Assembly (NCBI RefSeq): GCF_025770735.1
Contig: NZ_JAODPB010000002.1
Location: 186,001-250,000, forward strand
Direction of reading: 5' to 3'
Length of the DNA: 64,000 nt
Origin: Shouchella tritolerans
GTDB taxonomy: Bacteria > Bacillota > Bacilli > Bacillales > Bacillaceae_D
This document shows positions 33,090-41,772 of the stretch, in pieces. Numbering within the stretch: position 1 is the stretch's first letter; every line of letters starts with the position of its first letter. The notes beneath the pieces were generated by a model. That model saw only the letters and a program-made list of their open reading frames with translations. It was not told where the DNA came from and did not search any database. Position numbers and translations under genes: made by a program.

Positions 33090-33149
33090 CAGATGTAGCA
33101 CGGGTGTTTACACAGTCCCAAAAAACTGCCCGAAGGAGAGGGCGTGCCA

Positions 33150-33593
33150 ATGTCGAAAAAGCAGTTTTATCTGGTCAGGGAAGACATGCTTACAGATGCG
33201 ATGCAGCGTACGCTTGAAGCCAAAGCGCTTCTTTCTGCGGGAAAGGTCCGCAAAATCAATGAAGCTGTCCATCGTGTCGGTTTAAGCAGGAGCGCATTTT
33301 ACAAATACAAAGATGGTATTTTTCCGTTCCATGCCATTGCAAAAGAACGAATCATGACGTTCTCCATCAACCTTGCAGATCGATCTGGCACCTTATCGCA
33401 ATTGTTAAACATTGTTGCTGATACCGGAGCCAATATTTTGACGATTAACCAAACGATTCCCCTGCAAGGCAGAGCAAATATAACGCTATCTGTCGACACG
33501 GCTCCAATTGAAATAGACATCAACGAACTGTTTGAACGGATGGAAGCGCTTGAGTCTGTTGAACGGGTGGAACTAGTTGGTTCAGGATCATAG
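33150..33593 (+). CDS. pheB: ACT-domain protein PheB
   Basis: 147 residues from ATG 33150 (same N-terminal length as B. subtilis PheB; the GTG at 33144 is nearer to AAGGAG). N-terminal HTH-like helices (VGLSRSAFYKYKDGIFPF) and a C-terminal ACT domain (LADRSGTLSQLLNIVADTGANILTINQTIPLQGRANITLSVDT). ACT domains bind amino acids, so it probably senses phenylalanine or a related effector; earlier annotation as chorismate mutase is not supported. 15 bp ahead of pheA. Confidence 0.88.
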   Translation: MSKKQFYLVREDMLTDAMQRTLEAKALLSAGKVRKINEAVHRVGLSRSAFYKYKDGIFPFHAIAKERIMTFSINLADRSGTLSQLLNIVADTGANILTINQTIPLQGRANITLSVDTAPIEIDINELFERMEALESVERVELVGSGS

Positions 33594-33608
33594 AAAGGAA
33601 GCGTTTTT

Positions 33609-34484
33609 GTGAAAAAAGTCGGTTTTTTAGGCCCGAAAGGCACGTTTACGGAAATGGCAGCATACAGCCTGTTTCCGAAAGAAGAATTAGTTCCACTGAA
33701 AACCATCCCAAAAGTGCTGGATCTCGCATTTGCAAAAGGGATTGACTATGCAGTTGTACCAATTGAAAATGCAATCGAAGGCACTGTGAATATTACGCTC
33801 GATTATTTAATCCACCATAAACCGATGCCAATCGTAGCAAGCATATCTATGGAAATCGCGCAACATTTGCTGTTTTCGCCAAAAAAAGACCGGGAAACGT
33901 TCGTTCCTAAGAAAGTGGTTTCCCATCCACAAGCAATTGCCCAGTGCCATCAATTTTTGCAAAAGCACTATCCTGAAATTGAAATCGAGTACGCCGATTC
34001 AACCGGTTCGGCTGCCGCTTGGCTCGCTGAAAACCCCCAAGCCGATGCTTGTGTCATCGCCAACGCGCAAGCGGCTTCGACTTATGGATTAGTTGTCGCT
34101 CAAGAGGACATCCACGATTTCGAACATAATCGGACGCGTTTTGTCGTGCTAACGGCCAAAAAGGAACAAGCTCCTTTCATAGTAGGCCCAGAGCATACAG
34201 GAGATAAAACGACATTGATGGTGACGCTGCCGTCTGATTTTGCCGGAGCCCTCCATCAAGTGTTGTCGGCTTTTGCTTGGCGAAAACTGAATTTGTCCAA
34301 AATCGAATCACGTCCAACGAAAACGGGCCTCGGAAATTACTTTTTTCTGATTGACATCGACCAGTTAATGGATGACGTTCTAGTGCCAGGAGCCATCGCT
34401 GAACTTACTGCGCTTGGCTGCAAAGTCGAAGTCCTTGGCAGCTATGCGACATACAGTTCAAAGGCGACAGCCTCCATTAATTAA
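33609..34484 (+). CDS. pheA: Prephenate dehydratase
   Basis: 291 residues from GTG 33609 (AAAGGAAG upstream). Starts VGFLGPKGTFTEMAAY, with PIENAIEGTVNITLDYL and the catalytic HNRTRFVVL threonine motif. C-terminal ACT domain with the phenylalanine-binding ESRP (LSKIESRPTK). It converts prephenate to phenylpyruvate and is feedback-inhibited by phenylalanine. The operon end carries a terminator hairpin that is duplicated on the far side of a repeat element. Confidence 0.95.
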   Translation: MKKVGFLGPKGTFTEMAAYSLFPKEELVPLKTIPKVLDLAFAKGIDYAVVPIENAIEGTVNITLDYLIHHKPMPIVASISMEIAQHLLFSPKKDRETFVPKKVVSHPQAIAQCHQFLQKHYPEIEIEYADSTGSAAAWLAENPQADACVIANAQAASTYGLVVAQEDIHDFEHNRTRFVVLTAKKEQAPFIVGPEHTGDKTTLMVTLPSDFAGALHQVLSAFAWRKLNLSKIESRPTKTGLGNYFFLIDIDQLMDDVLVPGAIAELTALGCKVEVLGSYATYSSKATASIN

Positions 34485-34510
34485 GAAGAGTAGCTAGGCG
34501 CTACTCTTCT
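34484..34510. terminator. Terminator after pheA (first copy of a duplicated hairpin)
   Basis: AGAAGAGTAG-ctaggcg-CTACTCTTCT. A near-identical hairpin is at 34666-34690. Confidence 0.75.
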
Positions 34511-34665
34511 CAGACTGTAGACAAACGCTCGCATACTTCGTCATTTTGCCTCGGTCATATGCTCATGAACCCCTGTTCTATTCGCATCTTCCCTCGTCTT
34601 CACTCCTCGTCTGACAAGCGCTTTCTATCAGTCTGAGCGAGGTTATCGACTTTGTCGACAACCTC
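34510..34665 (+). repeat. Dispersed intergenic repeat, full-length 156-bp copy
   Basis: Left end TCAGACTGTAGACAAACGC, middle with TCATATGCTCATGAACCCC and TGTTCTATTCGCATCTTCC. Right end GACAAGCGCTTTCTATCAG-TCTGA, plus the accessory palindrome GAGGTTATCGAC-TTTGTCGACAACCTC. Flanked by two copies of one terminator hairpin. Confidence 0.9.
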
Positions 34666-34690
34666 AAGAGTAGCTAAGCGCTACTCTTCT
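34666..34690 (-). terminator. Terminator of nadS-niaR overlapping the niaR stop (second copy)
   Basis: AAGAGTAGCTA-agc-GCTACTCTTCT; the minus-strand 5' arm encodes the last niaR codons and TAG. Confidence 0.75.
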
Positions 34691-35217
34691 AGCAAAAACG
34701 CCTTTTCTCGGAGTGCGGCGATCGCCTTTTCCACTTGTGCTTCGTTTTGCCCTTCCACTAAATGAAGGTGGACGCCTTCTGTCAGCTCAGACAGAAGGCT
34801 TGCTTTCGTGTCAGCAAGGTTCGCGCAAAAAGCGTCGACTTCTTGGCGGTTAGAAACATGCATCGCTCCCGTTAATTCACCATAAATCGCATGTTCAATC
34901 GAAACGTTGATGACAGTAAGGCCATGGTCCACAAATGTGTAAAGTTCTTCCCGTGTATCTTCCGGGCGATGCTGTACAGCAATCAAACGCTGGACTTTTT
35001 GCTGGGTAGCAGGGGCCAAGTACATGTACCCTTGTGCAGTAGCAAAAATCGGTTCCCCTTTCGCTTTTAAAAGCGACATGTCTTGTACAACGACTTGCCT
35101 GCTGACGCCTGCCCGCTTAGCGAGATCACTGCCTTTTAGCGGGGCGTTTTCCTTTTTAAGCCACTCAACAATCGCGGCCCGCCGCTCATTTGACATTAAC
35201 TTTTTCTCTTTTTTCAT
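34681..35217 (-). CDS. niaR: NAD biosynthesis repressor NiaR (YrxA)
   Basis: 178 residues from ATG 35217 (AGGTGAG upstream). N-terminal HTH_11 (RRAAIVEWLKKENAPLKGSDLAKRAGVSRQVVVQD) and a C-terminal 3H domain with three conserved His (FVDHGL, SIEHAIYGEL, GVHLHLVEG) that bind a metal. With nicotinic acid as corepressor, NiaR represses nad genes. The start lies only 8 bp beyond the nadS stop, in one operon with nadS and divergent from nadBCA, its expected target. Confidence 0.9.
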   Translation of the reverse strand: MKKEKKLMSNERRAAIVEWLKKENAPLKGSDLAKRAGVSRQVVVQDMSLLKAKGEPIFATAQGYMYLAPATQQKVQRLIAVQHRPEDTREELYTFVDHGLTVINVSIEHAIYGELTGAMHVSNRQEVDAFCANLADTKASLLSELTEGVHLHLVEGQNEAQVEKAIAALREKAFLLEE

Positions 35218-35224
35218 CTTTATC

Positions 35225-36340
35225 TCACCTACATACAATCTTGGTACATTGTCTAATAAACATAATAACTTCTTCTTCCGTAGTCGGTTCTCCTAACGTA
35301 ACCCTCACATAGCGGTCAGCTTGCTCGTTTGTCAAACCAAGCGCCAAAAGGGAGAGAGGCGGACTTGTTTGGCCAGCATGGCAAGCGGAACCAGTGGCAA
35401 TCGCAAAGCCAGCCCGGTCGCATTCAAGCATGAATTGCTGTCCGCTCCATCCCTCGACGAGCATGCCAATATGAAAAGGCAGGCGCTCTTCTTTCGATCC
35501 GACTAATTGAAAATGCCCTGTTGCAGTCAGCTGGCGAATGATTGTATTCCGTAGATCCGCTAGCTCAGTCATCCTTTTTTCCCGAATTGAAAGAGCGTGT
35601 TCGACTGCAGAGGCAAAGGCAGCAACTGCTGGCGTGTCCACTGTGCCTGGACGAAACCCTGATTCATGACGCGCTTGTTCGTAAAAACCTCGCCAATGGA
35701 GGCGTCTCGACAAATATACAGCACCTGTCCCTTTTGGAGCATACAATTTATGAGCCGAAAAACTTGCTGCATCAAGCAATGAAAAATCAATTTCGATTTT
35801 TCCTAACGCTTGTACACAGTCACTATGAAACAGTATACCACGGGAGCGTAGTACGTTGCTAAGGACAGCTACATCTTGGACTGTGCCAATTTCACTGGAA
35901 GCGACAGCAATCGAGGCAAGCACGGTGTCAGGGCGTAAGCAAGCACGAAGCGCTTCGACTGTTACGTTTCCTTCTTTCGTTACAGGCACATATGTGATTT
36001 CATACCCGTGTTTTTCTAAGTAGTGCAGTGCTTCAAGGACAGAAGGGTGCTCCGTCTTGGTGGAGACAAGGTGCCGACCTTTATCACGGTAAGCGAACGC
36101 TAACGAGACAATCGCCAAAAAATTGCTTTCAGAACCTGATCCAGTAAAATACAGTTCTTCTTCTGTAAGGCGAAGCAATGATGCAAACTTAGCACGCGCC
36201 TGTTCAAGGATCCCTCTTGCTTCAAGCCCAAAGGTGTGGAGGCTATTTGAATTGGCAAAAGCCACTTGCGCCGTCTTTTGGTATACGTCTAAGCAAAGGG
36301 GCGAAAGCGGCGTAGTAGCGCTGTAGTCTAAATAATACAT
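35225..36340 (-). CDS. nifS: Cysteine desulfurase NifS/NadS (NAD-specific)
   Basis: 371 residues from ATG 36340 (GGAG upstream). PLP-dependent class V fold: YLDYSATTPLSP at the start, SGSESNFLAIVSLA, HSDCVQALGKIEID and the PLP lysine in FSAHKLYAPKGTG; the active Cys loop is GSACHAGQTSPP. In bacilli this desulfurase delivers sulfur for the iron-sulfur cluster of NadA; divergent location from nadBCA supports that. Adjacent niaR is the regulator. Confidence 0.93.
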   Translation of the reverse strand: MYYLDYSATTPLSPLCLDVYQKTAQVAFANSNSLHTFGLEARGILEQARAKFASLLRLTEEELYFTGSGSESNFLAIVSLAFAYRDKGRHLVSTKTEHPSVLEALHYLEKHGYEITYVPVTKEGNVTVEALRACLRPDTVLASIAVASSEIGTVQDVAVLSNVLRSRGILFHSDCVQALGKIEIDFSLLDAASFSAHKLYAPKGTGAVYLSRRLHWRGFYEQARHESGFRPGTVDTPAVAAFASAVEHALSIREKRMTELADLRNTIIRQLTATGHFQLVGSKEERLPFHIGMLVEGWSGQQFMLECDRAGFAIATGSACHAGQTSPPLSLLALGLTNEQADRYVRVTLGEPTTEEEVIMFIRQCTKIVCR

Positions 36341-36423
36341 GGCAATCTCCATTCTTAAAGGTTGTGTTTTCTATTAGTTTATGTAAATATAGGTGACAAG
36401 GCAACTGTAAAGTGAGTGAGTCT
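36341..36423. promoter_or_regulatory. Divergent nadS/nadB promoter region, probable NiaR control site
   Basis: 83 bp between divergent nad genes. AT-rich with TAGTTTATGTAAATATAGGTGACA. NiaR regulation of this intergenic region is expected from B. subtilis; I cannot fix the exact operator. Confidence 0.4.
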
Positions 36424-37956
36424 ATGAAAAAGAAATCAGTCATCATTATTGGCGCCGGTATAGCTGGGCTAATGGCTGCCCATAAATTGGCGGATAAAGC
36501 AGAGGTATCGCTCCTAATGAAGGCGGGCAGGTTGGACAGCAATTCATGTATGGCTCAAGGGGGGATTGCGGCCGCAGTAGGCGAAACCGATCATCCAACA
36601 CTCCATGCGAGAGATACGTTTGTCGCAGGCAGCGGTTTTAATGCGTTTAACCGTGCGTTTGAGCTCGCTCGGCAGGCTCCAGCAATGATTAAAGAGCTCG
36701 ATGCTTTAGGGGTCCCGTTTGAAAAAGCAGCTGGCCAATATGTCCTAGGCCATGAAGGGGCGCATAGCAAGCGGCGCATTTTGCATGCTTATCAAGATCA
36801 AACAGGCTTGGCTGTTGTCGAAACGTTATGGCGGACACTTAGTGACAACGTGCATGTGTACGAAAACCAATATGTGCTGGAGCTGATTGTGAAAAATCAA
36901 ACAATCCAAGGCGTTCGTACTGTTAATCACGCTTTTTACGGCGATAGCGTGATCCTAGCAACTGGCGGCTCTGGACAATTGTATGAAAATAGTTCGAATG
37001 AGCAGAGAGCAACGGGAGACGGGTTAATGTTAGCTTATCGTGCTGGCGCTATCCTTAAAGATCTTGAGTTCATCCAATTCCATCCGACGATTTTAAAAGG
37101 GAAAGAACCAGGCCTCATTAGCGAAGCAGTCCGTGGCGAAGGTGCTTACTTGGTCAATCGGGCAGGCGATCGGCTAATGGGAAAATGGGCAAAAGGGGAA
37201 CTTGAAGGGCGGGACGTTGTAGCGGCCACATTACATAAAGCGTTGCAATCTGGCGAGCGTGTTTTTTTAGATGCTAGACATTTGCATGATTTTCCAAGTC
37301 GGTTTCCTGCGATTTTTCGACGTCTGCAGCGAAATGGCTATGATGTTCGCAAAGACTTAATCCCGATTGAACCAGGCGCCCATTTTTTATGCGGCGGCAT
37401 TGAGACAGACCAATTTGGCCGCACTTCGGTAAACGGGTTGTACGCAATTGGCGAAGCTGCTTGTACTGGTGTTCATGGCGCAAATCGTTTAGCTAGCAAT
37501 TCGCTCGTCGAGGCACTTGTTTACGGGCAAGGAGTGGCAGCGGCTTTGTTAGCCGATCAACAAACAAAAGCGGGAGCGGTTAAGCCGCAGCCGAATAAGG
37601 CATTGGTGCATGGGATTCCTGAACGTAGCGAATTGCAAAAAATGATGAGTGCCTATGCAGGTATTGAACGTGACGCCTATGGATTGCAAACAGCGGCTGA
37701 TTGGCTTGCTTCGTTTCAACAGATGCCAAAGAAAACGGTTGTGCATGTTGACGATTTAGAAACGGGTACTTTGTATGAGCTCGCAACACTTGTTGTAAAA
37801 GCAGCTTTGTTGCGTACGGAAACAAGAGGCACCCATAGGCGCAGCGATTATCCGGCAGCAGACGAACAATGGCGGAAGCGCTCGATTTGTTTTTCTGTAC
37901 AGGATAAAGCATTTGTGAAAACAGAGGAGAGAGAATATGAACCCGCTCAAGCTTGA
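36424..37956 (+). CDS. nadB: L-aspartate oxidase
   Basis: 510 residues from ATG 36424 (AGTGAGTGAG upstream; GTG 36412 possible). FAD motif VIIIGAGIAGLMAAHKLAD, then SNSCMAQGGIAAAVGETDHP, the catalytic-loop HEGAHSKRRILHA and ATGGSGQLYENSSN. It oxidises aspartate to iminoaspartate, the first step of de novo NAD synthesis. Overlaps nadC by 20 bp. Confidence 0.95.
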   Translation: MKKKSVIIIGAGIAGLMAAHKLADKAEVSLLMKAGRLDSNSCMAQGGIAAAVGETDHPTLHARDTFVAGSGFNAFNRAFELARQAPAMIKELDALGVPFEKAAGQYVLGHEGAHSKRRILHAYQDQTGLAVVETLWRTLSDNVHVYENQYVLELIVKNQTIQGVRTVNHAFYGDSVILATGGSGQLYENSSNEQRATGDGLMLAYRAGAILKDLEFIQFHPTILKGKEPGLISEAVRGEGAYLVNRAGDRLMGKWAKGELEGRDVVAATLHKALQSGERVFLDARHLHDFPSRFPAIFRRLQRNGYDVRKDLIPIEPGAHFLCGGIETDQFGRTSVNGLYAIGEAACTGVHGANRLASNSLVEALVYGQGVAAALLADQQTKAGAVKPQPNKALVHGIPERSELQKMMSAYAGIERDAYGLQTAADWLASFQQMPKKTVVHVDDLETGTLYELATLVVKAALLRTETRGTHRRSDYPAADEQWRKRSICFSVQDKAFVKTEEREYEPAQA

Positions 37957-38785
37957 TCAGCAGTTAAGAGGATTTTTGGCAGAAGACATTGGTTATGGAG
38001 ACCGTACAGCTGAAGCGCTGTTCACGATCGAAAGAGCAGAGGCTGTTATGATTGCCAAAGGAGAAGGCATTTTTGCAGGAACACAAGTAGTCAACCAGCT
38101 ATACGCTTTGCTCGATTCTGATATCGAAGTCGAACTGTTTATTGGTGATGGAGAGCAAGTGAAACGAGGGCAGCAATTGGCTCGGTTTACAGGGCCTGTC
38201 AAATCACTATTATCGGGCGAACGGGTATTGCTCAATTTACTGCAGCGAATGTGCGGCATTGCCACACTGACAGCAAAAGCAGTGGAAGAATTAGGCGATC
38301 CAAGCATTCGTGTTTGCGATACCCGAAAAACAGCGCCAGGGCTTAGAATGTTTGACAAATATGCAGTCAGGATAGGAGGGGGAGCCAACCACCGTTTTGG
38401 TCTTGACGATGCCGTCATGTTAAAAGAAAACCATATTGCCGCTTGCACGTCGATTGCTGCTGCAATCGAAAAAGCCCGCGCTTATGCTGGGCCGATGGCA
38501 AAAATTGAAGTAGAGACGACGACTTTAGACGAGGTCAAAGAAGCAGTCGCAGCGCAGGCGGACGTCATCATGTTTGATAACGCCACTCCAGAGGCGATTA
38601 GAACCTACTTGGCCTATGTCCCAACTGGAATAAAGACGGAGGCCTCAGGAGGGATAACGATGGCCAATTTGCGGCAATTTGCCAATACTGGCGTTGATTT
38701 TCTGTCGCTCGGATTTTTGACACATTCAGTTGTCGCACTCGATTTGAGCATGCTTATACAAAAGGGGGAAGGACAATGGAAGTAA
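37937..38785 (+). CDS. nadC: Nicotinate-nucleotide pyrophosphorylase (quinolinate phosphoribosyltransferase)
   Basis: 282 residues. Conserved [70 protein letters not shown] and EASGGIT. It joins quinolinate and PRPP to nicotinate mononucleotide. Middle gene of nadBCA; its end overlaps nadA by 10 bp. Confidence 0.96.
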   Translation: MNPLKLDQQLRGFLAEDIGYGDRTAEALFTIERAEAVMIAKGEGIFAGTQVVNQLYALLDSDIEVELFIGDGEQVKRGQQLARFTGPVKSLLSGERVLLNLLQRMCGIATLTAKAVEELGDPSIRVCDTRKTAPGLRMFDKYAVRIGGGANHRFGLDDAVMLKENHIAACTSIAAAIEKARAYAGPMAKIEVETTTLDEVKEAVAAQADVIMFDNATPEAIRTYLAYVPTGIKTEASGGITMANLRQFANTGVDFLSLGFLTHSVVALDLSMLIQKGEGQWK

Positions 38786-39870
38786 TGCAACCAGCGAGAT
38801 TGCCTCATCACTATCGGGAAATGTCAAGTGCTGAAAAAGAAGCGCGCATTCGCGAAGCGAAAGCATTTTTTGGCAATGACCTACTCATCCCAGGCCACCA
38901 TTACCAGCGAGAAGACGTCATCCAATTTGCTGACTTCACTGGCGATTCATTGCAACTTGCGCAACTGTGCGGGCAAACGTCATCCGCCAATATCGTTTTT
39001 TGCGGTGTTCATTTTATGGCGGAGACAGCAGACATGCTAACGAGTCGAGAGCAGCATGTGATCCTGCCTGATCTTGCTGCTGGCTGTTCGATGGCCGATA
39101 TGGCTTCGATCGCCCAAACGGAGCGCGCTTGGGAAGCGCTGACGGAACGATTCGGAGACACGATATTGCCGCTGACGTATGTCAACAGCACCGCTGAAAT
39201 TAAAGCGTTTTGCGGTCGCCATGGCGGTGCTTGCGTAACGTCATCAAACGCTAAAAACATGGTGAAGTGGGCGTTTGCTCAAAAGCCAAGGTTATTGTTT
39301 TTGCCTGACCAACACCTGGGGAGAAACACAGCTTTTGCACTTGGCATTCCTTTAGAAAAAATGGCGGTCTGGAATCCTCATACACATGAACTCGAGCTCA
39401 TCCCTGGTGCGAACATAGAAGAAATCACCGTCATTTTATGGAAAGGGCACTGCTCTGTTCATGAAAAATTTACAGTGGAGCAAATTAAAAAAGTGCGCGC
39501 CCGTTCCCCGCATACACAAGTTATTGTTCATCCAGAGTGCACCCACGAAGTTGTACAAGCTGCAGATAAAGCTGGGAGCACACACTACATTATTGAAACA
39601 TTAAAACAAGCGGAGCCGGGAACATCCTGGGCAATTGGGACGGAAATGAACTTGGTCAATCGTTTAGCGAAACAGCATCCGGATAAGCAAGTGTTTTCTC
39701 TTCACTCAACTATGTGCCTTTGCTTAACAATGAACCGCATTGATTTGGATCACCTTGCTTGGTCACTGGATTTGCTGCGGGAAGGCAAACGTCAATTTGA
39801 CATTACGGTCCCTGAAGACGTCGCTGATGAAGCAAGAACGGCGTTAGCGCGGATGCTGGCGACAGTCTAG
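38776..39870 (+). CDS. nadA: Quinolinate synthase A
   Basis: 364 residues. [24 protein letters not shown] (substrate loop), [29 protein letters not shown] and [13 protein letters not shown] supply the cluster-binding cysteines and conserved residues. It condenses iminoaspartate with dihydroxyacetone phosphate to quinolinate using a [4Fe-4S] cluster, whose sulfur likely comes from NadS. Last gene of the operon, ended by a 16-bp stem terminator. Confidence 0.96.
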   Translation: MEVMQPARLPHHYREMSSAEKEARIREAKAFFGNDLLIPGHHYQREDVIQFADFTGDSLQLAQLCGQTSSANIVFCGVHFMAETADMLTSREQHVILPDLAAGCSMADMASIAQTERAWEALTERFGDTILPLTYVNSTAEIKAFCGRHGGACVTSSNAKNMVKWAFAQKPRLLFLPDQHLGRNTAFALGIPLEKMAVWNPHTHELELIPGANIEEITVILWKGHCSVHEKFTVEQIKKVRARSPHTQVIVHPECTHEVVQAADKAGSTHYIIETLKQAEPGTSWAIGTEMNLVNRLAKQHPDKQVFSLHSTMCLCLTMNRIDLDHLAWSLDLLREGKRQFDITVPEDVADEARTALARMLATV

Positions 39871-39892
39871 TGGTTTTGTCGACCGGAGCGAC

Positions 39893-39930
39893 AACCCAAA
39901 AGAGCGGACACTGATCCGCTCTTTTGGGTT
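39893..39930 (+). terminator. Terminator of nadBCA
   Basis: AACCCAAAAGAGCGGA-cactga-TCCGCTCTTTTGGGTT, a 16-bp perfect stem with the T-run inside the 3' arm. Confidence 0.85.
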
Positions 39931-40040
39931 GTAAACGCTCGCAGACGTCAAAGTAAGAAAACAACTGCTCATGAATTCCTATTCGTATCTCCTGGCGGCT
40001 TCACCCCTCGTCTGACTAGGGTTTTCAAATGGTTTGATTG
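39929..40040 (+). repeat. Dispersed intergenic repeat, degenerate copy
   Basis: TTGTAAACGCTCGCAGACG, GCTCATGAATTCCTATTCG, TCTCCTGGCG, CCCCTCGTCTGACTAGGG and TTTTCAAATGGTTTGA follow the order of the full copy with substitutions; it begins in the 3' arm of the terminator. Confidence 0.7.
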
Positions 40041-40158
40041 ATTTTTTTGGTCTAGGCCGAGCAGTCTATACATAAGTATTGGGGAACGTTGCATGTGAAC
40101 CGATTTTATGCTCTTGCATAGTCTATAGGATGAATGCCTAGTAAGGAGGGAACAGCCT

Positions 40159-41694
40159 GTGAGAATCCATATTGTCCAAAAGGGAGATACTTTATGGAAA
40201 TTAGCGCAGAAGTATGAAGTCGATTACGAACAATTAAAAGAAGCAAACCCGAATTTAACAAACCCTGAAATGTTGATGCCAGGCATGAAAGTGAAAGTGC
40301 CTGCTGGCTCAGTTGCTGTCCGGAAAGAACAGAAAAAGACGACGCCAAAAGCAAAAGAAGCAGATAAGAAGCCGCAAAAAACGAAAGAACAATCAACTAA
40401 ACCGCCTAAAAAGCCGGAGCTGAAGGAGTCAGAGAAAACACAAGCGGCGAATGTCCCACCGGCGCCACCATATTATGCCCAGATGCAACAAGGTGTAGCA
40501 AAAACGCCAGAATATCCGCCGCTTCCACCAAAACCGCCTTGCACACCTTGCCAAGAAAATGCTTACCAAGGGCAAGCTGGTTTTTTTGCGCCACAAGCAA
40601 ATATGTACCAGCAGTCTTACGTACCAAACCAACAGCTTTACAGCCAGCAAATGAGCCAACCGCAGTCGTACCAGTCACAGTCATACCAGCCACAAGCAAA
40701 TCAACCGCAGTCGTACCAGTCACAGTCATACCAGCCACAAGCAAATCAACCGCAGTCGTACCAGTCACAGTCATACCAGCCACAAGCAAACCAACCGCAG
40801 TTATACCAGTCACAGTCATACCAGCCACAAGCAAACCAACCGCAGTTATATCAGCCACAGTTGTACCAGCCACAAGCAAACCAACCGCAGCCGTACCAGC
40901 CACAGACATATCAGCCACAAGCAAACCAACCACAAGCGTATGGAGAAAATGCACAGCTCCAAGCTCAGTTGCATGGGCCTAAGCATCAAGAAACCGCGGG
41001 CAAACACCAGGATAAGAAGGACAATAAGACGGGGGAATGGAATGGGGTACAGCCACAGGCATATGAGGCAAGCTCAAAAAACGGCTCTTATGGTCAGCAG
41101 TCTCCGTGGGGAAGCAACGCCCCGTTTATTCAGCAAGGCGGGGGATGGAATCAACAAAGTTATCCAATCCAAGAAAATCAAAATAAGGCTTTCCAAGGGC
41201 AACAAGACTTTACGCCTTGGCCACAGCAGCAAAACAAAGGCCAAGAACAAGCGTATGCCCACCAAGTAGAAATGAACTGGGGGCAAAACAACGGGCCGCA
41301 ACCACATTTTCAGCAAATGGACATCAATTGGGGACAGTACAACCGCTACTCTCCTTATCAAGGAGAAGTAGGTGATACTCCGCCAATTCAGAGCTACCAA
41401 GGGTGGCAGCCAGCCGGTTTGCCGCACATGCCAGTAGCAAACGGCTATTTGCCACCGCACATGCCTTTTGTTAGTCCAGAAACGTTAAATCAACAGGCAG
41501 GCTTCTATAGGCAGACGCCTACAGGCCAGCCAGATGACCAAACACACCAGCAGCCCTATTACACGAACCAAGCTCCATCCTTTTTAACCCAGCCCCATCA
41601 ATGGGCGCACCCACAAAGCCCGTATTCGCAAGAGCAGGAATACGAGCCAGAGGAACAAGTAAACGCATACGAAGAAGAAGACCAACAAGACTAA
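40159..41694 (+). CDS. safA: Spore coat assembly protein SafA (LysM, tandem repeats)
   Basis: 511 residues from GTG 40159 (AAGGAGGG upstream). N-terminal LysM domain (3-47: HIVQKGDTLWKLAQKYEVDY...MLMPGMKVKVP), a Lys/Pro-rich linker, then Gln/Tyr/Pro-rich sequence with six 15-residue repeats at about 167-256. The acidic C-terminus is NAYEEEDQQD. SafA attaches the inner coat to the cortex through LysM. Located after nadA as in B. subtilis (387 aa there); this form is longer because of the repeats. Confidence 0.88.
   Translation: MRIHIVQKGDTLWKLAQKYEVDYEQLKEANPNLTNPEMLMPGMKVKVPAGSVAVRKEQKKTTPKAKEADKKPQKTKEQSTKPPKKPELKESEKTQAANVPPAPPYYAQMQQGVAKTPEYPPLPPKPPCTPCQENAYQGQAGFFAPQANMYQQSYVPNQQLYSQQMSQPQSYQSQSYQPQANQPQSYQSQSYQPQANQPQSYQSQSYQPQANQPQLYQSQSYQPQANQPQLYQPQLYQPQANQPQPYQPQTYQPQANQPQAYGENAQLQAQLHGPKHQETAGKHQDKKDNKTGEWNGVQPQAYEASSKNGSYGQQSPWGSNAPFIQQGGGWNQQSYPIQENQNKAFQGQQDFTPWPQQQNKGQEQAYAHQVEMNWGQNNGPQPHFQQMDINWGQYNRYSPYQGEVGDTPPIQSYQGWQPAGLPHMPVANGYLPPHMPFVSPETLNQQAGFYRQTPTGQPDDQTHQQPYYTNQAPSFLTQPHQWAHPQSPYSQEQEYEPEEQVNAYEEEDQQD
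40657..40926 (+). repeat. 45-bp tandem repeat array within safA
   Basis: Six in-frame units of 45 bp, the first three nearly identical; unit peptide QPQSYQSQSYQPQAN, later units with L, P or T in place of S. High identity at the DNA level implies recent expansion. Confidence 0.9.
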
Positions 41695-41743
41695 CGTCTT
41701 TTTGCCAGCCATAATCTAACAGCGTAGTTCCCCCTTTTTGGTA

Positions 41744-41750
41744 CATACTA
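41744..41750 (+). promoter_or_regulatory. Possible forespore-type -10 box of the CoxA-like gene
   Basis: CATACTA, the sigma-F/G -10 pattern, 22 bases before the TTG start; the -35 is not clear, so low support. Confidence 0.3.
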
Positions 41751-41772
41751 AGACCGAAAGGGGGAATTTCCA

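Noticed and set aside
36341-36423. Precise NiaR operator
   Set aside because: Regulation here is expected, but I cannot identify a symmetric site with enough confidence to give coordinates.
40406-40982. Long open frames on both strands across the safA repeat array, and the possibility of a CRISPR array
   Set aside because: The 45-bp units are contiguous, in frame with safA and without unique spacers. The other-frame ORFs exist only because a repeat of 45 bp (a multiple of three) keeps all frames open.
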